Source: Allium sativum
Taxonomy: Eukaryota; Streptophyta; Magnoliopsida; Asparagales; Amaryllidaceae
Length of the DNA stretch: 64,000 nucleotides
Direction of reading: 5' to 3'
NCBI GenBank assembly: GCA_030737875.1
Contig: CM060921.1
Location: 403,288,192-403,352,191 of the forward strand
Shown: one piece after another, positions 9,478 to 19,182 of the stretch
Layout: every line of letters begins with the position of its first letter
How positions within the stretch are numbered: the stretch's first letter is position 1
Translations under genes and position numbers: made by a program
The notes under the pieces: model-generated
Seen by the model: the letters and a program-made list of their open reading frames with translations, nothing else
Database searches by the model: none
Told to the model about the DNA's origin: nothing

Positions 9478-9550
9478 TTAGGTCTGGCTTGTGGCAGAAA
9501 TCTGCCCGGAACCGCCCGGCTTATCCAGCGGCCACAAGCTGCCGACCTAA
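9478..9550 (+). other. Conserved LTR hairpin, second of pair in A1
   Basis: TTAGGTC (9478-9484) pairs with GACCTAA (9544-9550), and GCTTGTGGC (9487-9495) pairs with GCCACAAGC (9531-9539). Compared with the first hairpin, several base pairs changed on both sides together. The apical CCGG...CCGG and CTG...CAG are kept. Confidence 0.8.
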
Positions 9551-11041
9551 TGTGAGAGGTCTACGCATTAATATTTAATTAATGCAAATCTGAGGTAAAT
9601 ATGATGTCTAAAACGTGTTGGGTAGATAGGGCTAAACCAACTAGACTGATGAATTAATAAACCTGTTTCGTGAATCTGTAGGCCCAATACAAAGTTAGAC
9701 AATCTGTAAGTCTGTTAAAACTGTACATCTGATCCGTTAGTCTGAAAACCTATTAACCTGATTTTTCTGATATGTGAACTAGTTGACTTGAACTTTATAT
9801 GTCTGAAAACTTGTAAACAGGTTAATCTGAAATCTGTTAGTCTGGGGACACAAGGTTAGGAGGGAAAATACTTGTGTTATCTGTTGTTTAGGACCCATAT
9901 TAGTCAGTAACCCTTTCTGGTATCAAAACTATGACCCAACAGTAGGTAGGGTCCGGGCACGTTTACTGAACTAATTATAAGCGGTTCATTCTGATAATGG
10001 CAAGGGGTGTTGATGGTACGTTCCAACTGGGTCATGTGCGTGCATGGATCCCGGTCTGCCTCTGAGGATGTAAGACGCCGTGACATCTGTAAATAGGTCT
10101 GTGTCATTTAAAGGTTGCCACTTTGGGGAGTGATACACCCTTCTGTGGGATTGGCACAGGGTATTTATGTATTAGGGAGCCGATCGCTTGGGATAGATTT
10201 AGGGTACACTTAGTTCTGTCTGTTTCCGTTGGGGTACCGTCTGTTTCTTTTGGGTGGTAACACATGTCTGTTTCTGCGTGGTACTGTCTGTTGGGGGTGG
10301 TAAAGGCCCATTTACTAGTGTACACCTAATTCTAACATTCTGTTTCCGTAAGGATTATTCTGTTTCTGTACCTTCTGTTCGAGTGGTAAAGGCCCATTAT
10401 TCTGTTTCTGTTTAGACATCAGGTAACACATAATGTTGTTATACTAGTATTAGTGAAGAGAAGTAAAATATAAGTAAGAAGCATAACTTGGGCTATATCA
10501 TTCTGTTTCTTCTGTTTAGCTTAAGTATATTAGTTACTCCTGTTGATATTGTCTCTTATCCAGCTTTATTTTCATGTCATGATATTATTATCTGTTCATA
10601 TGTTGAAAGTCACTTGACTTGCCAGACTTTATGTCTGACCTTGCTTGTTTTCGCCCCTTCTCTTTCGTCCCTCCACCCTCCCCCCCCCCCCCCATGTTTG
10701 TAGGGTGGAAATCTAGGAGCTTGATTTGGACTTTCTCTGCTTGAAGTATCGCTTGGCCTTGGCTCTATCTTTCCATGGCAGTTTATGTTGGGGGATTATG
10801 AATTTAAAAACTATGTATTCTGAAGGCTTTTGTACAAGACTGATATTTTTGTACTTGAATTCTGATATTGTGATTTGAAAAGATGTAACCAAACTTACTT
10901 CAGTTTCTGTTGTAGTAAAGTTATAAATTTTTCAAGTACTGTTTTATCTGTCTTGTAAATTTCTGTTCTGTCTACTAAAACACTCCATCAAAGTTAAAGC
11001 ATATTCTTTGTGAGTGATCTTAACGGAGGTGGGGTGTTACA

Positions 11042-11690
11042 CTTCTTGAGTATATCCTTGTGCTACTAGTCGTGCCTTATTTCTTAGTACCTCACCATGT
11101 TCATTCATTTTATTTTTATAGACCCATTTGGTTCCTATAATTATTTTATCCTCTGGTCTAGGAACAAGTTCACATACTTCATTCCTAGTAAACTGATTCA
11201 ATTCTTCTTACATAGCAAGTATCCATGAATCATCGGAAGAAGTTCCTTTGGATTTTTGGGTTATGTAGTTGATATAAATGCAGTATTACTCATATTATTT
11301 AGTTGATTATGAGTTCTAACAACGGATTCAATATCCCCTAAAATATTTTCTACGAGATGGTTTCTAAGTAATCTAATTCTTTTATCTGGTTGGTCATCTT
11401 CACTATTTATTTCATTAACTTCATCCTCACAATCGTCTTTATCATTTTGAGTTATACTTTTATAGTTTTCATCGAAAGATACGTTTAATGTTTCTTCTAT
11501 AGTGTTGGTTCGAGTATTAAAAATTCTATAAGCCTTGCTTCTTTCAGAATATCCAATAAAAATTCCTTTATCTGATTTTGAATCAAATTTGTTTAAATTA
11601 TCCTTTATATTAAGTGTAAAACATTTACTTCCAAATATTTTAAAATAAGATACTTTTGGTTCTTATTATACAAAAATTTGTAAGGAGTTC
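11042..11690 (-). pseudogene. copia pol: integrase-RT linker and RT N-terminus, broken
   Basis: In minus-strand frames I can read the IFIGYSERSKAYRIFN motif, an acidic linker (DDCEDEVNEINSEDDQPD), and then the beginning of the copia RT (LEPNGSIKIK, RLVAQGYTQE-like) interrupted by stops. The RT catalytic region is missing because A1 inserted here. This is a decayed fragment. Confidence 0.8.
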
Positions 11691-12265
11691 TATGAGTCTA
11701 AGGTCTAACTGAAATACTATTTATAATATGACAAGCTGTTGCTACTGCCTCAGCCCAAAAATTCATTGGTAAGTTACTATCGGATAACATAGTTCTTGCA
11801 CACTCTTGTTTCGTTCTATTTTTACGTTCAACTACTCTGTTTTGTTGAGGAGTTCTTGGAATTGAAAATTTGTGGGTTATTCCCTTTTTATTACAATACT
11901 TTTCAAAATTCTCATTTTCGAATTCTCCACCATGGTCGCTACGTATTATTTTAATATTTATTATTAATAAATTTTGAATTCTTTTAGAAAAAGTTATAAA
12001 TCGATCAAAAGCATCACTTTTATTTTTAAGAAACAAAGTCCAAGTGCATCTAGAGAAGTCATCAACTATTACAAATACATATCTGTTATGATTTATTGAT
12101 TAAGTTTGAGATGGACCAAATAAATCCATGTGTATTAAATCTAATGGTTTTGAAGTAATGATTTCTTCTTTTGATTTAAATGAACTCTTCTTTAATTTTC
12201 CGAATCGACAAGCATAGCATAAGTTATTAACTTTGAATTTCATTTTGGGTAATCCTCTAACCGAA
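11690..12265 (-). pseudogene. copia integrase, degenerate
   Basis: Integrase joins the cDNA ends to target DNA. Visible parts are the zinc-binding end CYACRFGK, then HMDLFGPSQT, an in-frame stop, the core beginning YVFVIVDDFSR, the second-Asp region RSDHGGEFEN, and the third catalytic region PRTPQQNRVVERKNRT with its Glu. The 112-codon stretch 11698-12036 is open. The core catalytic acidic residues appear present, but the stop after the first part disables the frame. Confidence 0.87.
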
Positions 12266-12299
12266 TCTAATTTAGAAATTCTAGAAATATGTTTGAAAT

Positions 12300-12740
12300 T
12301 TATACGATCGAATCTCTTATTCCAAATCTAGGGATCACTTGTATTGGCCATAAGACATAAATTATCATTGAAATTTTCTTACTTAATATATAAATATTTT
12401 TCTTTCTATCTCCTTTGAATATAACCATTGAATTCCTGTCTTCTATGAAACATTTATTCTTTTCAAATTTTATTTTATATCCTTTATCACAAAGTTGACT
12501 TATACTTAGCAAATATTGTTTTAAATTCCTAACTAATAAAACATCAGGAATAGTAGGAGTTTCAGAATTATTGACATTGCCGATTCCAGTGATGTATCCT
12601 TTAGAATTATCTTCGAAGTTTACCAATCCACCATCTTCATACTTCAGATTATTGAATAGTTCTGGATTTCCAGTCATATGTCTTGAACAGCCACTATCCA
12701 GTATCCATTTTTCCTTTTCATTTCCACCAATTGCTTTCCA
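12300..12740 (-). pseudogene. copia protease and GAG-pre-integrase region
   Basis: On the minus strand WILDSGCSRHMTGN (plus coordinates about 12668-12709) is the aspartic protease active-site motif with D-S-G. It is followed by NSKGYITGIGNV and the GAG-pre-integrase stretch LLSISQLCDKGYKIKF. A frame change follows near 12380, and the His-Cys module upstream of integrase lies in another frame. Confidence 0.85.
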
Positions 12741-12784
12741 CAGTTTGAATTCTCAATAGCCATGTAACACACCACTTCAAGATT

Positions 12785-13009
12785 TTAATTTCCAATAGCC
12801 ACCTTTTTAGAATTTGAATTGCCAATAGCCACTTCACCCATCTTTTCAACTTTTGAGTTTTCAAAAGTCATAGAACTCATCCTTTTCTGTATTGACCAAT
12901 ATTTCAGTAGATCATATGCTTCTTTAACATTAATATATGCAGACTCTATTAACATTGATGCAATGCATGAATTGACACTAGTATTATCAGAGATTCCAAA
13001 ATTTTCCAT
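12785..13009 (-). pseudogene. copia gag remnant (about 75 codons)
   Basis: An ATG 60 bp after the LTR opens a 74-codon frame starting MENFGISDNTSVNS. It has no recognisable UBN2/copia gag core and no zinc knuckle. The protease motif begins only about 300 bp after the PBS, whereas a copia gag normally takes about 1 kb. An internal deletion of gag is the simplest reading. Confidence 0.6.
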
Positions 13010-13049
13010 TTTACCAAATTTTCAAAAATCAGATTATGAACTTTTTGAA

Positions 13050-13069
13050 AGACCTTTCTCTGATACCAA
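13050..13069 (-). promoter_or_regulatory. Primer-binding site of the copia element
   Basis: The minus strand reads ATTGGTATCAGAGAAAGG one base after the LTR end. It is complementary to the initiator tRNA-Met 3' end and fixes the LTR border at 13071. Confidence 0.9.
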
Positions 13070-13070
13070 T

Positions 13071-14467
13071 TGTTAGGGGCTACGGAATGGATCGTTCAGG
13101 CAAAGCAAACACTAGATGGGAGTGAATAGTGTTTTTAAGAATTTAAACAAAACTAAAAACTAGAGAGAACTATGGAATGAATCAGACACTACAAACACAA
13201 ACATAGACACAAATTCAAACACATAAGCAAAATAAACAAAAATAAAAGTGCAAAAAAGGAAAGAACACACCGGATTTTATACTTGTTCAGATCACTCCTA
13301 CGTCCAGTCCCACACAACACTGGGTTATGCAGAGTTTTATTACTCTTTCAATAGTCAATTAGACCCTCCTTGATTTCACAGCTCAACAAGGAGACACTGA
13401 TTCCTACTTTCTTGATTTCACGGCTCACAAGAGCACACCGACTCCTATTTCCTTGATTTCGCGGCCCACAAGGACACACCGACTCCTCTTTGACTCACAA
13501 CAAGGTTTATCCAACCCAACCAATTACAAAACAGCCCTATAACTCTTCAATAGCACTTGATTCAGAGAGTAGAGAGTGTAGAGAGAAGAATTTTGATCAA
13601 TTCATAAGTGAATTCGACAAAGTATAAGTGTAAAAACCATAAACATGATTAAGAATAATGGTAGGATGAAAGAGGATGAAGATGGAGAAGAAGAGATGTT
13701 ACAAAATTCGGGTTTAACCTCTTTTTATAGGGTATGAGGGGTTGCAACAGTTCTGAAGTATTTCAAATAGTGAAAAGACACTTCCCTTCAAATTTGGAAA
13801 AAATAGCTGTTATATGTCGACGTACATAATTTGCTATGTCAACATAGCCATGTGTAAATTTTATTTTCAAAGCATTTTTCAAGTATTTTGATATAAAATT
13901 AATTGGGAAATTCTTGAATAAAATTCTAATGCTGTAAATCAATATTATATGACAGAAAAACATATGAAAATGTATTTTCAAACAATAAATATATTTATAA
14001 ATTTATAAGGTTTTAAACTACATAAAATATAAATAAAGTACATATTTAAAACTTAAGTTTCAAAGAAAAATGAAAATAGAATTAAATAGAAAAACAAAAT
14101 AGATAAGAGTGAGGACGAAAAAAAACAAAAATAGAGATGATTGAGGAAAGAATTAAAAAACAGAATTTGAATTTGAGCTTGAATTTGAATTTGAATGTGG
14201 AGTGCTATTTGGAGTCTTACAAAATCTAGACTCTATAAATATATTATTCTTGAACTCTTAAAATCTTGATTACTCATGAGTCTTGAATCTATTCTGAATT
14301 CTGAATCTCTAAAAGCTCTTAAACTATATAGTCTTCAGAATTAATACCTGTATACAAATCCTGCATATGTGTATATATATATATTCTAAATAAAGATGTT
14401 GGTATATATTTTATAATCAATGATAATTGAAATAAGGTTGTTGTCATTAAAACACCATTCTCCAACA
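13071..14467 (-). repeat. 5' LTR of the copia element, 1397 bp
   Basis: On the minus strand it starts TGTTGGAGAATGG and ends CCCCTAACA (TG...CA). It contains a TATA box on the minus strand at 13721-13730 (CTATAAAAAG). Three similar units with TTGATTTC(A/G)CGGCTCACAAG...ACACCGACTCC lie at 13369-13490. The partner LTR is outside the window. Confidence 0.85.
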
Positions 14468-14559
14468 CTTATTACGTTAGATCTAGTTTTATCATCACCT
14501 GTTCACTAGATATGCTTTTATGTCCACCTTATTATTATGCCAACTACATGTCTATGCCA

Positions 14560-14561
<2 letters not shown>

Positions 14562-14620
<59 letters not shown>
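14562..14620. repeat. (TA)n microsatellite
   Basis: An uninterrupted run of about 29 TA units lies inside LTR B. Confidence 0.98.
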
Positions 14621-14621
<1 letters not shown>

Positions 14622-14923
14622 GCCAGTTATGTTAGAATAATCTCTATTGTCGTCTTCCCTTCACCTTTCCCATTTTATTGTCTATGGCCAGGCTACTCTC
14701 TAGCCTAGCATGCCGCCAAACATATGCAAATGCGTTAGTTAAGGAATGGGGGAAAATATTAGAATTGGCATAATTGTATAATGAATATGAATTTGGACAT
14801 ATAATTCACTATGAATATAATAGGGTAAATGGGCATGAACACTTATAAGACATAGGTAATTAATTGGTTAAAATGCTTAGGATTACAGTGATTAGAAACT
14901 GTAACTGCACTTATGACACGAGG

Positions 14924-14985
14924 TTAGATTGCATTTGTGGTGGAAGTCGACCGGCATATCTAGAAACCGCAAATGTTGAATCTAA
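14924..14985 (+). other. Conserved LTR hairpin, first of pair in B
   Basis: TTAGATT (14924-14930) pairs with AATCTAA (14979-14985). CATTTGTGGT (14932-14941) pairs with ACCGCAAATG (14966-14975) with one G-T wobble. The apical part is shortened. Confidence 0.7.
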
Positions 14986-15032
14986 TGTGAGGGGTCTAGG
15001 TGCACAAATATGAGATGGACTAAGACATGAGG

Positions 15033-15103
15033 TCAAGCCCAACTTGTGGAAGAAGTCTGCCCGGACCCGACCGGCATATCCAGCATCCACAAGCTGTAGG
15101 CCT
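15033..15103 (+). other. Conserved LTR hairpin, second of pair in B
   Basis: CTTGTGG (15043-15049) pairs with CCACAAG (15087-15093). The outer arm TCAAGCC/GGCCTAA has one mismatch. The apical CCCGGACCCGACCGGC is nearly identical to A1. Confidence 0.65.
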
Positions 15104-15901
15104 AATGTGGGTGGTCTAGCCCATTATAAACCATAAATGGACATGGTAACGAATTGGAATACTTAACATAGCTGGATTTATAGGGATTGTGTGAACATGA
15201 ATATGAATAGGGGTTAAGTAAACTTAATTTAACAATGGGAGGGTTAAGTTAAGTATATCTGGGTTGGGTGAGTAATACTTAAATATAAGGCCACAAAACT
15301 TAACCAATTGGAGGTTATGTATTAAAGACACCTATGGGTAAGCATAACCAGTAGAAAGATTGAGGTTATATAATTAAAGACACCTTTAGGGTAAATATAA
15401 CTTATGGAAAACCTAGTGGGGGATTCAAGACAAAGGGGAGAGCTTGTATCATATTGTATGGGACCCGTTTTAGTCAGTAACCCAGAGTAGGTAACAAACA
15501 AAGTACTCCGAACTAGGTCGGAGAAGGGGCACGCTTACTGAACTGATTATAAGAGATCCAAACGTGGAGGATGGTGTGGGCGGCACAAACCGACCGGGTC
15601 ATGTGTGTATTCGTCGGGCAGAGGGGGATAAGACAATCATGATACCTGTAGATATGTGGTTGTGCATATCAGCGAAGGGTTGCCACTTTAGGATATGATA
15701 CATCCTACGATGGGGCCGGCACAGAGTATCTACGCGGATTAGGGAGCCTATCGATTAGGGTAGGAATTAGGATACATTCGGACGTATGCCTAAGTCTACG
15801 ACCTTATAGTTGAAGGGATCATTTCATTATGGTTATACTAATAATGGTGGAGAGTAATCATTAATGAAGCGTATACACCCTATCCTTCTTACCTTGTCAT
15901 A

Positions 15902-15906
15902 CTTGC
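15902..15906 (+). repeat. Target-site duplication of A2, left copy (CTTGC)
   Basis: It is identical to 39312-39316 on the other side of A2. Removing A2 and one copy rejoins LTR B. Confidence 0.92.
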
Positions 15907-18884
15907 TGTAACACACCATGTCCGTTAGTGTCACTCACAAAGGGAATGCATTAACTTCCATGAAGCATTATAAGTAAACAGAATAGAATATTACAAGACA
16001 GATACATAAAGTAGTACTTGAAAATTTTATAACTTTATTATAACAGAAACAGAAGTAAGTTTGGTTACATCTTTCAAAGCCACAATATCGGAATTCAAGT
16101 ACATAAATATCAGTCTTATACAAAAGCCTTCAGAGTACGTAATTTTAAATCCATAATCCCCAATAGAAAATGCCATAAATAGGTAGAATCAAAGCCAAGC
16201 AATACTTCAACCACTCTAATACTTCAAGCAGAGAGAAATCTAAGTCAAGCTCTTACATTCCCAACCTGAGTACCTGGGGGGAAACAGAAGAAAAGAGGCG
16301 AAACAAACTAGGTCAGACATACGTCTGGTGAGTTCAGTGACTTTCAGCATATAAACAGATAACAGTATAATGACATGTAAATAAAACTGGATGAGAGATA
16401 GCTGTAACAGGAGTTGCAGGTTAACAGAAGAAACAGAATGATATAGGCTAAGCTAAGCTCCTTACTTAGTTTTCATTTCTCTGCACTAATACTAGTATAA
16501 CAGAATTAGGTGTTGTCCTATTGTCTAAACAGAAAATAGAATGATCTCTTCAGGAACACGATGCTAGAAATGGGCCTTTACCATCCGAACGGAGACAAAC
16601 GGTACAGAAACAGAATCAGGAACGAAATCAGAGATACGAAAACAAAATATTAGAGTTATGTGTGCACTAGTAATGGGCCTTTACCACCCGAACAGCCGGT
16701 ACCACACAGAAACAGATAGGTGTTACCACCCCAACAGAAACAGACGGTACCCCAACAGAAACAGACAGAACTAAGTGTATCCTAAATTCTACCCCAAGCG
16801 ATCGGCTCCCTATTACATAAATACCCTGTGCCGACCCAACAGAAGGGTGTATCACTCCCTAAAGTGGCAACCTATAGACACAGACTGATTTACAGATGTC
16901 ACAGTGTCTTACATCCTCAAAGCAGACCGGATCCATGCACGCACATGGCCCGGTTGGAATGCGCCATCAACACCCCTCACCATTATCAGAGTGAACCTCT
17001 TACAATTAGTTCAATAAGCGTGTCTAGAACCCTCTTAGTGTTGGGTCATAGTTTTAATACCAGAAAGGGCAACTGACTAATATGGGTCCCAAACAACAGA
17101 TGACACAAGTAATTATCCCTCCTAACCTTGTGTCCCCAGACTAACAAATTTCAGATTACTTGTTTACAGATTTCAGATGTACAAAGTTCAGATTAACTAG
17201 TTTTTAGATCAGACATACAAGTTAACAGGTTTTCAGACAAACGGATCAGATGTACAAATTAACAAGTTCTCAGACTAACGGATCAGATATACAGATTAAC
17301 AGACTTACAAATTATTTTAACTAACTTTGTATTGGGTCTACAGATTCACGAAACGGGTTTATTAGATTCATCAGTCTAGTTGTTTTAACCCTATCCACCC
17401 AACACGTTTTAGGCATCATATTTATCTTAGATTTGCATTAATTAAATATTAATGCACAGACCTCTCACATTAGGTCGGTAGCCTGTGGCCGCTGGATGTG
17501 CCGGGCGGTTCCGCGCGTACTTCTACCATAAGCCAGACCCAACCTTGTGTCTAAGCATCCTTATGCCTACGAGACTGACAGTTTGCGGTTGCTAGTTAAG
17601 CCGGTTGGGTCCGGGCAGGCTTCCACCCCAAACTGAGTCTAACCTCGTGTCTCAGCATTCTTATTTGTAGCTAAAGTTTTCATTCACAGATTATGTCAAT
17701 ATCAGATTAATTATGCCAATTTAACAAATTAACTTCTTTACAAGTTACAGCAGATTATTCAAAGTTCCATTAACATGTTTTGCTCAATTTAATATCGAGC
17801 CCACAGATAACATACCCAAACCACAGTATTCAATTCCAACAGATCTAGCGGATTGGTCAATTTAATAGATTTAAACATATCCTAAAGTTCTATTAACATA
17901 TCTTGCCTAATCATAAATTAAGCCCCATTTTACATGCCCAAATTATGGTCATAATTCTCAACATAACATATGCCCAAATTTAGTTAGATTTTCCACAATA
18001 CAGAATATTCTCTAAAAGCCCCAAATCATGATATACAATATGAATTTTGCCAATTTATAGTCGTTGATTACCGCGTATGTCAAATATCCAAAAATCTGAA
18101 TTAGGCGTATACACGTTAATAGTTATCCCTATTTTAATATAAGTTTTTCATGCCTAAGTTACATATCCTTTTTCTTCCAAGTCATAGATCATCATATAAA
18201 ATATGCCCTAAATCTAGCTCTTAAATTACAACATGTATTATGTCCTCAAAATAGATCTTGAATTATAACATGCATTATGTCCCCAAATTACAAGTCATAT
18301 GTTGTCATACATTAATTCTCCTTCTTCCAAATCATAAACCGTCATATATAGTATGCCTAGATCTAGATCTTAAATTACAACTTATGTTGTGTTCTCAATT
18401 TAGTCAAAAATTAGTTATGTCCGATTATGCATCATTCAATATTTTCCGCAAATTTAGCGTTCGCGTGTCAATCTCTTATGAGATTTGGATCAGGCTCGTA
18501 GTAGCCTGGCTATAGAACAGAAGGAAGGAAAAGATACAAAATATTTACAATAAGATAGATCTACGCAGACAAACAGATCTGATAAACAAGAATAAGATGG
18601 ATCTACACAGAAAAACTGATCTGATAAACAAGAATAAGATAGATCTCCAATTCAGATTTATACCCATGTCAAGATCATAATTAAATTTCATATCTGAAAT
18701 TAACTGTACTCACAAATCTGGTTTACGAAAGAGAAGAACGATTCTAGGATCTGATTTCCTGGAGTTGATTTAGCTTTCCGTTGATGTAGGCGTTGATTTG
18801 TTATCTTTGTCTTCTCTTTTGAATTGATTGATCAGGTTGGAGGCTAGGTCACTTTAGGTTTTAGGAGCATGGAGGCACCATTCC
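15907..18884 (-). repeat. 3' LTR of A2, larger piece (R-U5 side)
   Basis: On the minus strand this is the downstream part of the LTR and ends in TGTGTTACA. It holds the acceptor-like C-tract/CAG near 16268-16285, GGTACC/AACAGAAACAGAC repeats at 16680-16775, decayed hairpins at 17470-17543 and 17572-17643, and a donor GTGAGT (18708-18713). The other piece lies beyond X at 33092-33586. Confidence 0.9.
18880..18884 (+). repeat. Target-site duplication of X, left copy (ATTCC)
   Basis: It equals 33087-33091. The unoccupied site is present once in the other A2 LTR at 38783-38787. Confidence 0.94.
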
Positions 18885-19166
18885 TGTAAGAACCCGTAAC
18901 TCCCCCGTGAAGGAAAGAGCGGATACTTTGAGAACAACACACAAATGAACGCAGACGGAAGAACATTTCATTGTTATTACAACAATTACATCAGATACAA
19001 GAATATACAGAGTATAAATGAATAAATTACATTTGACAAATATCAGAGATTACAATAAATTACATAGCAGCGGAAAATAATACAAAGCACAACTGAAGGT
19101 GATATACGGATACAGAGCTTTCCGGATATCATTCCAGCTGTAAACCAGGATCCTGTGAATATAAAT

Positions 19167-19182
19167 CTGCAAAACCAAAACT
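19167..19182 (-). other. Putative splice acceptor in X LTR (copy at about 26794-26809)
   Basis: The minus strand reads TTTTGGTTTTGCAG|ATTTATATTC about 280 bp before the LTR end. It has a good plant 3' splice-site shape and the same relative position as in A2, E and D. Confidence 0.42.

Larger units (their letters stand above)
1..11041 (+). mobile_element. Element A1: gag-only LTR retrotransposon (TR-GAG type), 5' LTR truncated by window edge
   Basis: The order on the plus strand is partial 5' LTR, PBS, gag pseudogene, non-coding stretch, PPT and complete 3' LTR. A foreign solo LTR (2812-7186) interrupts the internal region; without it and its duplicated TSD the internal part is about 2.2 kb. 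There is no protease, RT, RNase H or integrase. Element A2 on the other strand has the same gag-only organisation and nearly the same internal length, so the pol-less state is a family trait and not a deletion in this copy. This matches the described class of terminal-repeat retrotransposons with a GAG domain. A1 is inserted in the RT region of a copia element; the right-hand flank is CTTCT, and its TSD partner lies outside the window. Confidence 0.85.
7502..11041 (+). repeat. 3' LTR of A1, 3540 bp
   Basis: It begins TGTAACACCCC and ends GGGGTGTTACA, so the usual TG...CA ends are extended to an 11-bp inverted repeat. Parts in order: U3 with the conserved motif and GTCGAC cluster, TATA at 7939, a leader with a GC-type donor candidate at 8137, and AT-rich non-coding sequence. 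Next come short CTGCTAAATCTGTTGAA-like repeats at 8990-9290, two hairpins at 9360-9550, CTGTTTC-type repeats at 10215-10410, and a C-run followed by TAG|GGTGG near 10680-10703. No gene is present. Confidence 0.92.
11042..14467 (-). mobile_element. Ty1/copia retrotransposon, 5' part, cut by A1
   Basis: Reading leftward on the minus strand: 5' LTR, PBS, a short gag remnant, protease, GAG-pre-integrase, integrase, linker, and the first residues of RT. The sequence stops at 11042 in the middle of the RT N-terminal motif ARLVAQGYTQE, where A1 inserted; the rest lies left of the window. Integrase-before-RT order and the motifs WILDSGCSRHM, TPQQNRVVERKNR and IFIGYS are diagnostic of Ty1/copia. The motif style resembles the SIRE lineage, but that assignment is tentative. 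Confidence 0.9.
14468..15906 (+). mobile_element. LTR B, left piece (host of copia and A2 insertions)
   Basis: This plus-strand piece resembles the middle of the A1 LTR: it has TATGGCCAGGCTAC, the paired hairpins, and the gggagccgatcg-like words near 15740. It continues beyond A2 at 39312. The LTR start is missing because the copia element separates it from the window. It also has degenerate GGTTAAG/CTTAACC repeats (15200-15420) like those in LTR E. Confidence 0.8.

Noticed and set aside
14520..14708. Frame through the (TA)n tract
   Set aside because: It is pure IYIYIY from the microsatellite.
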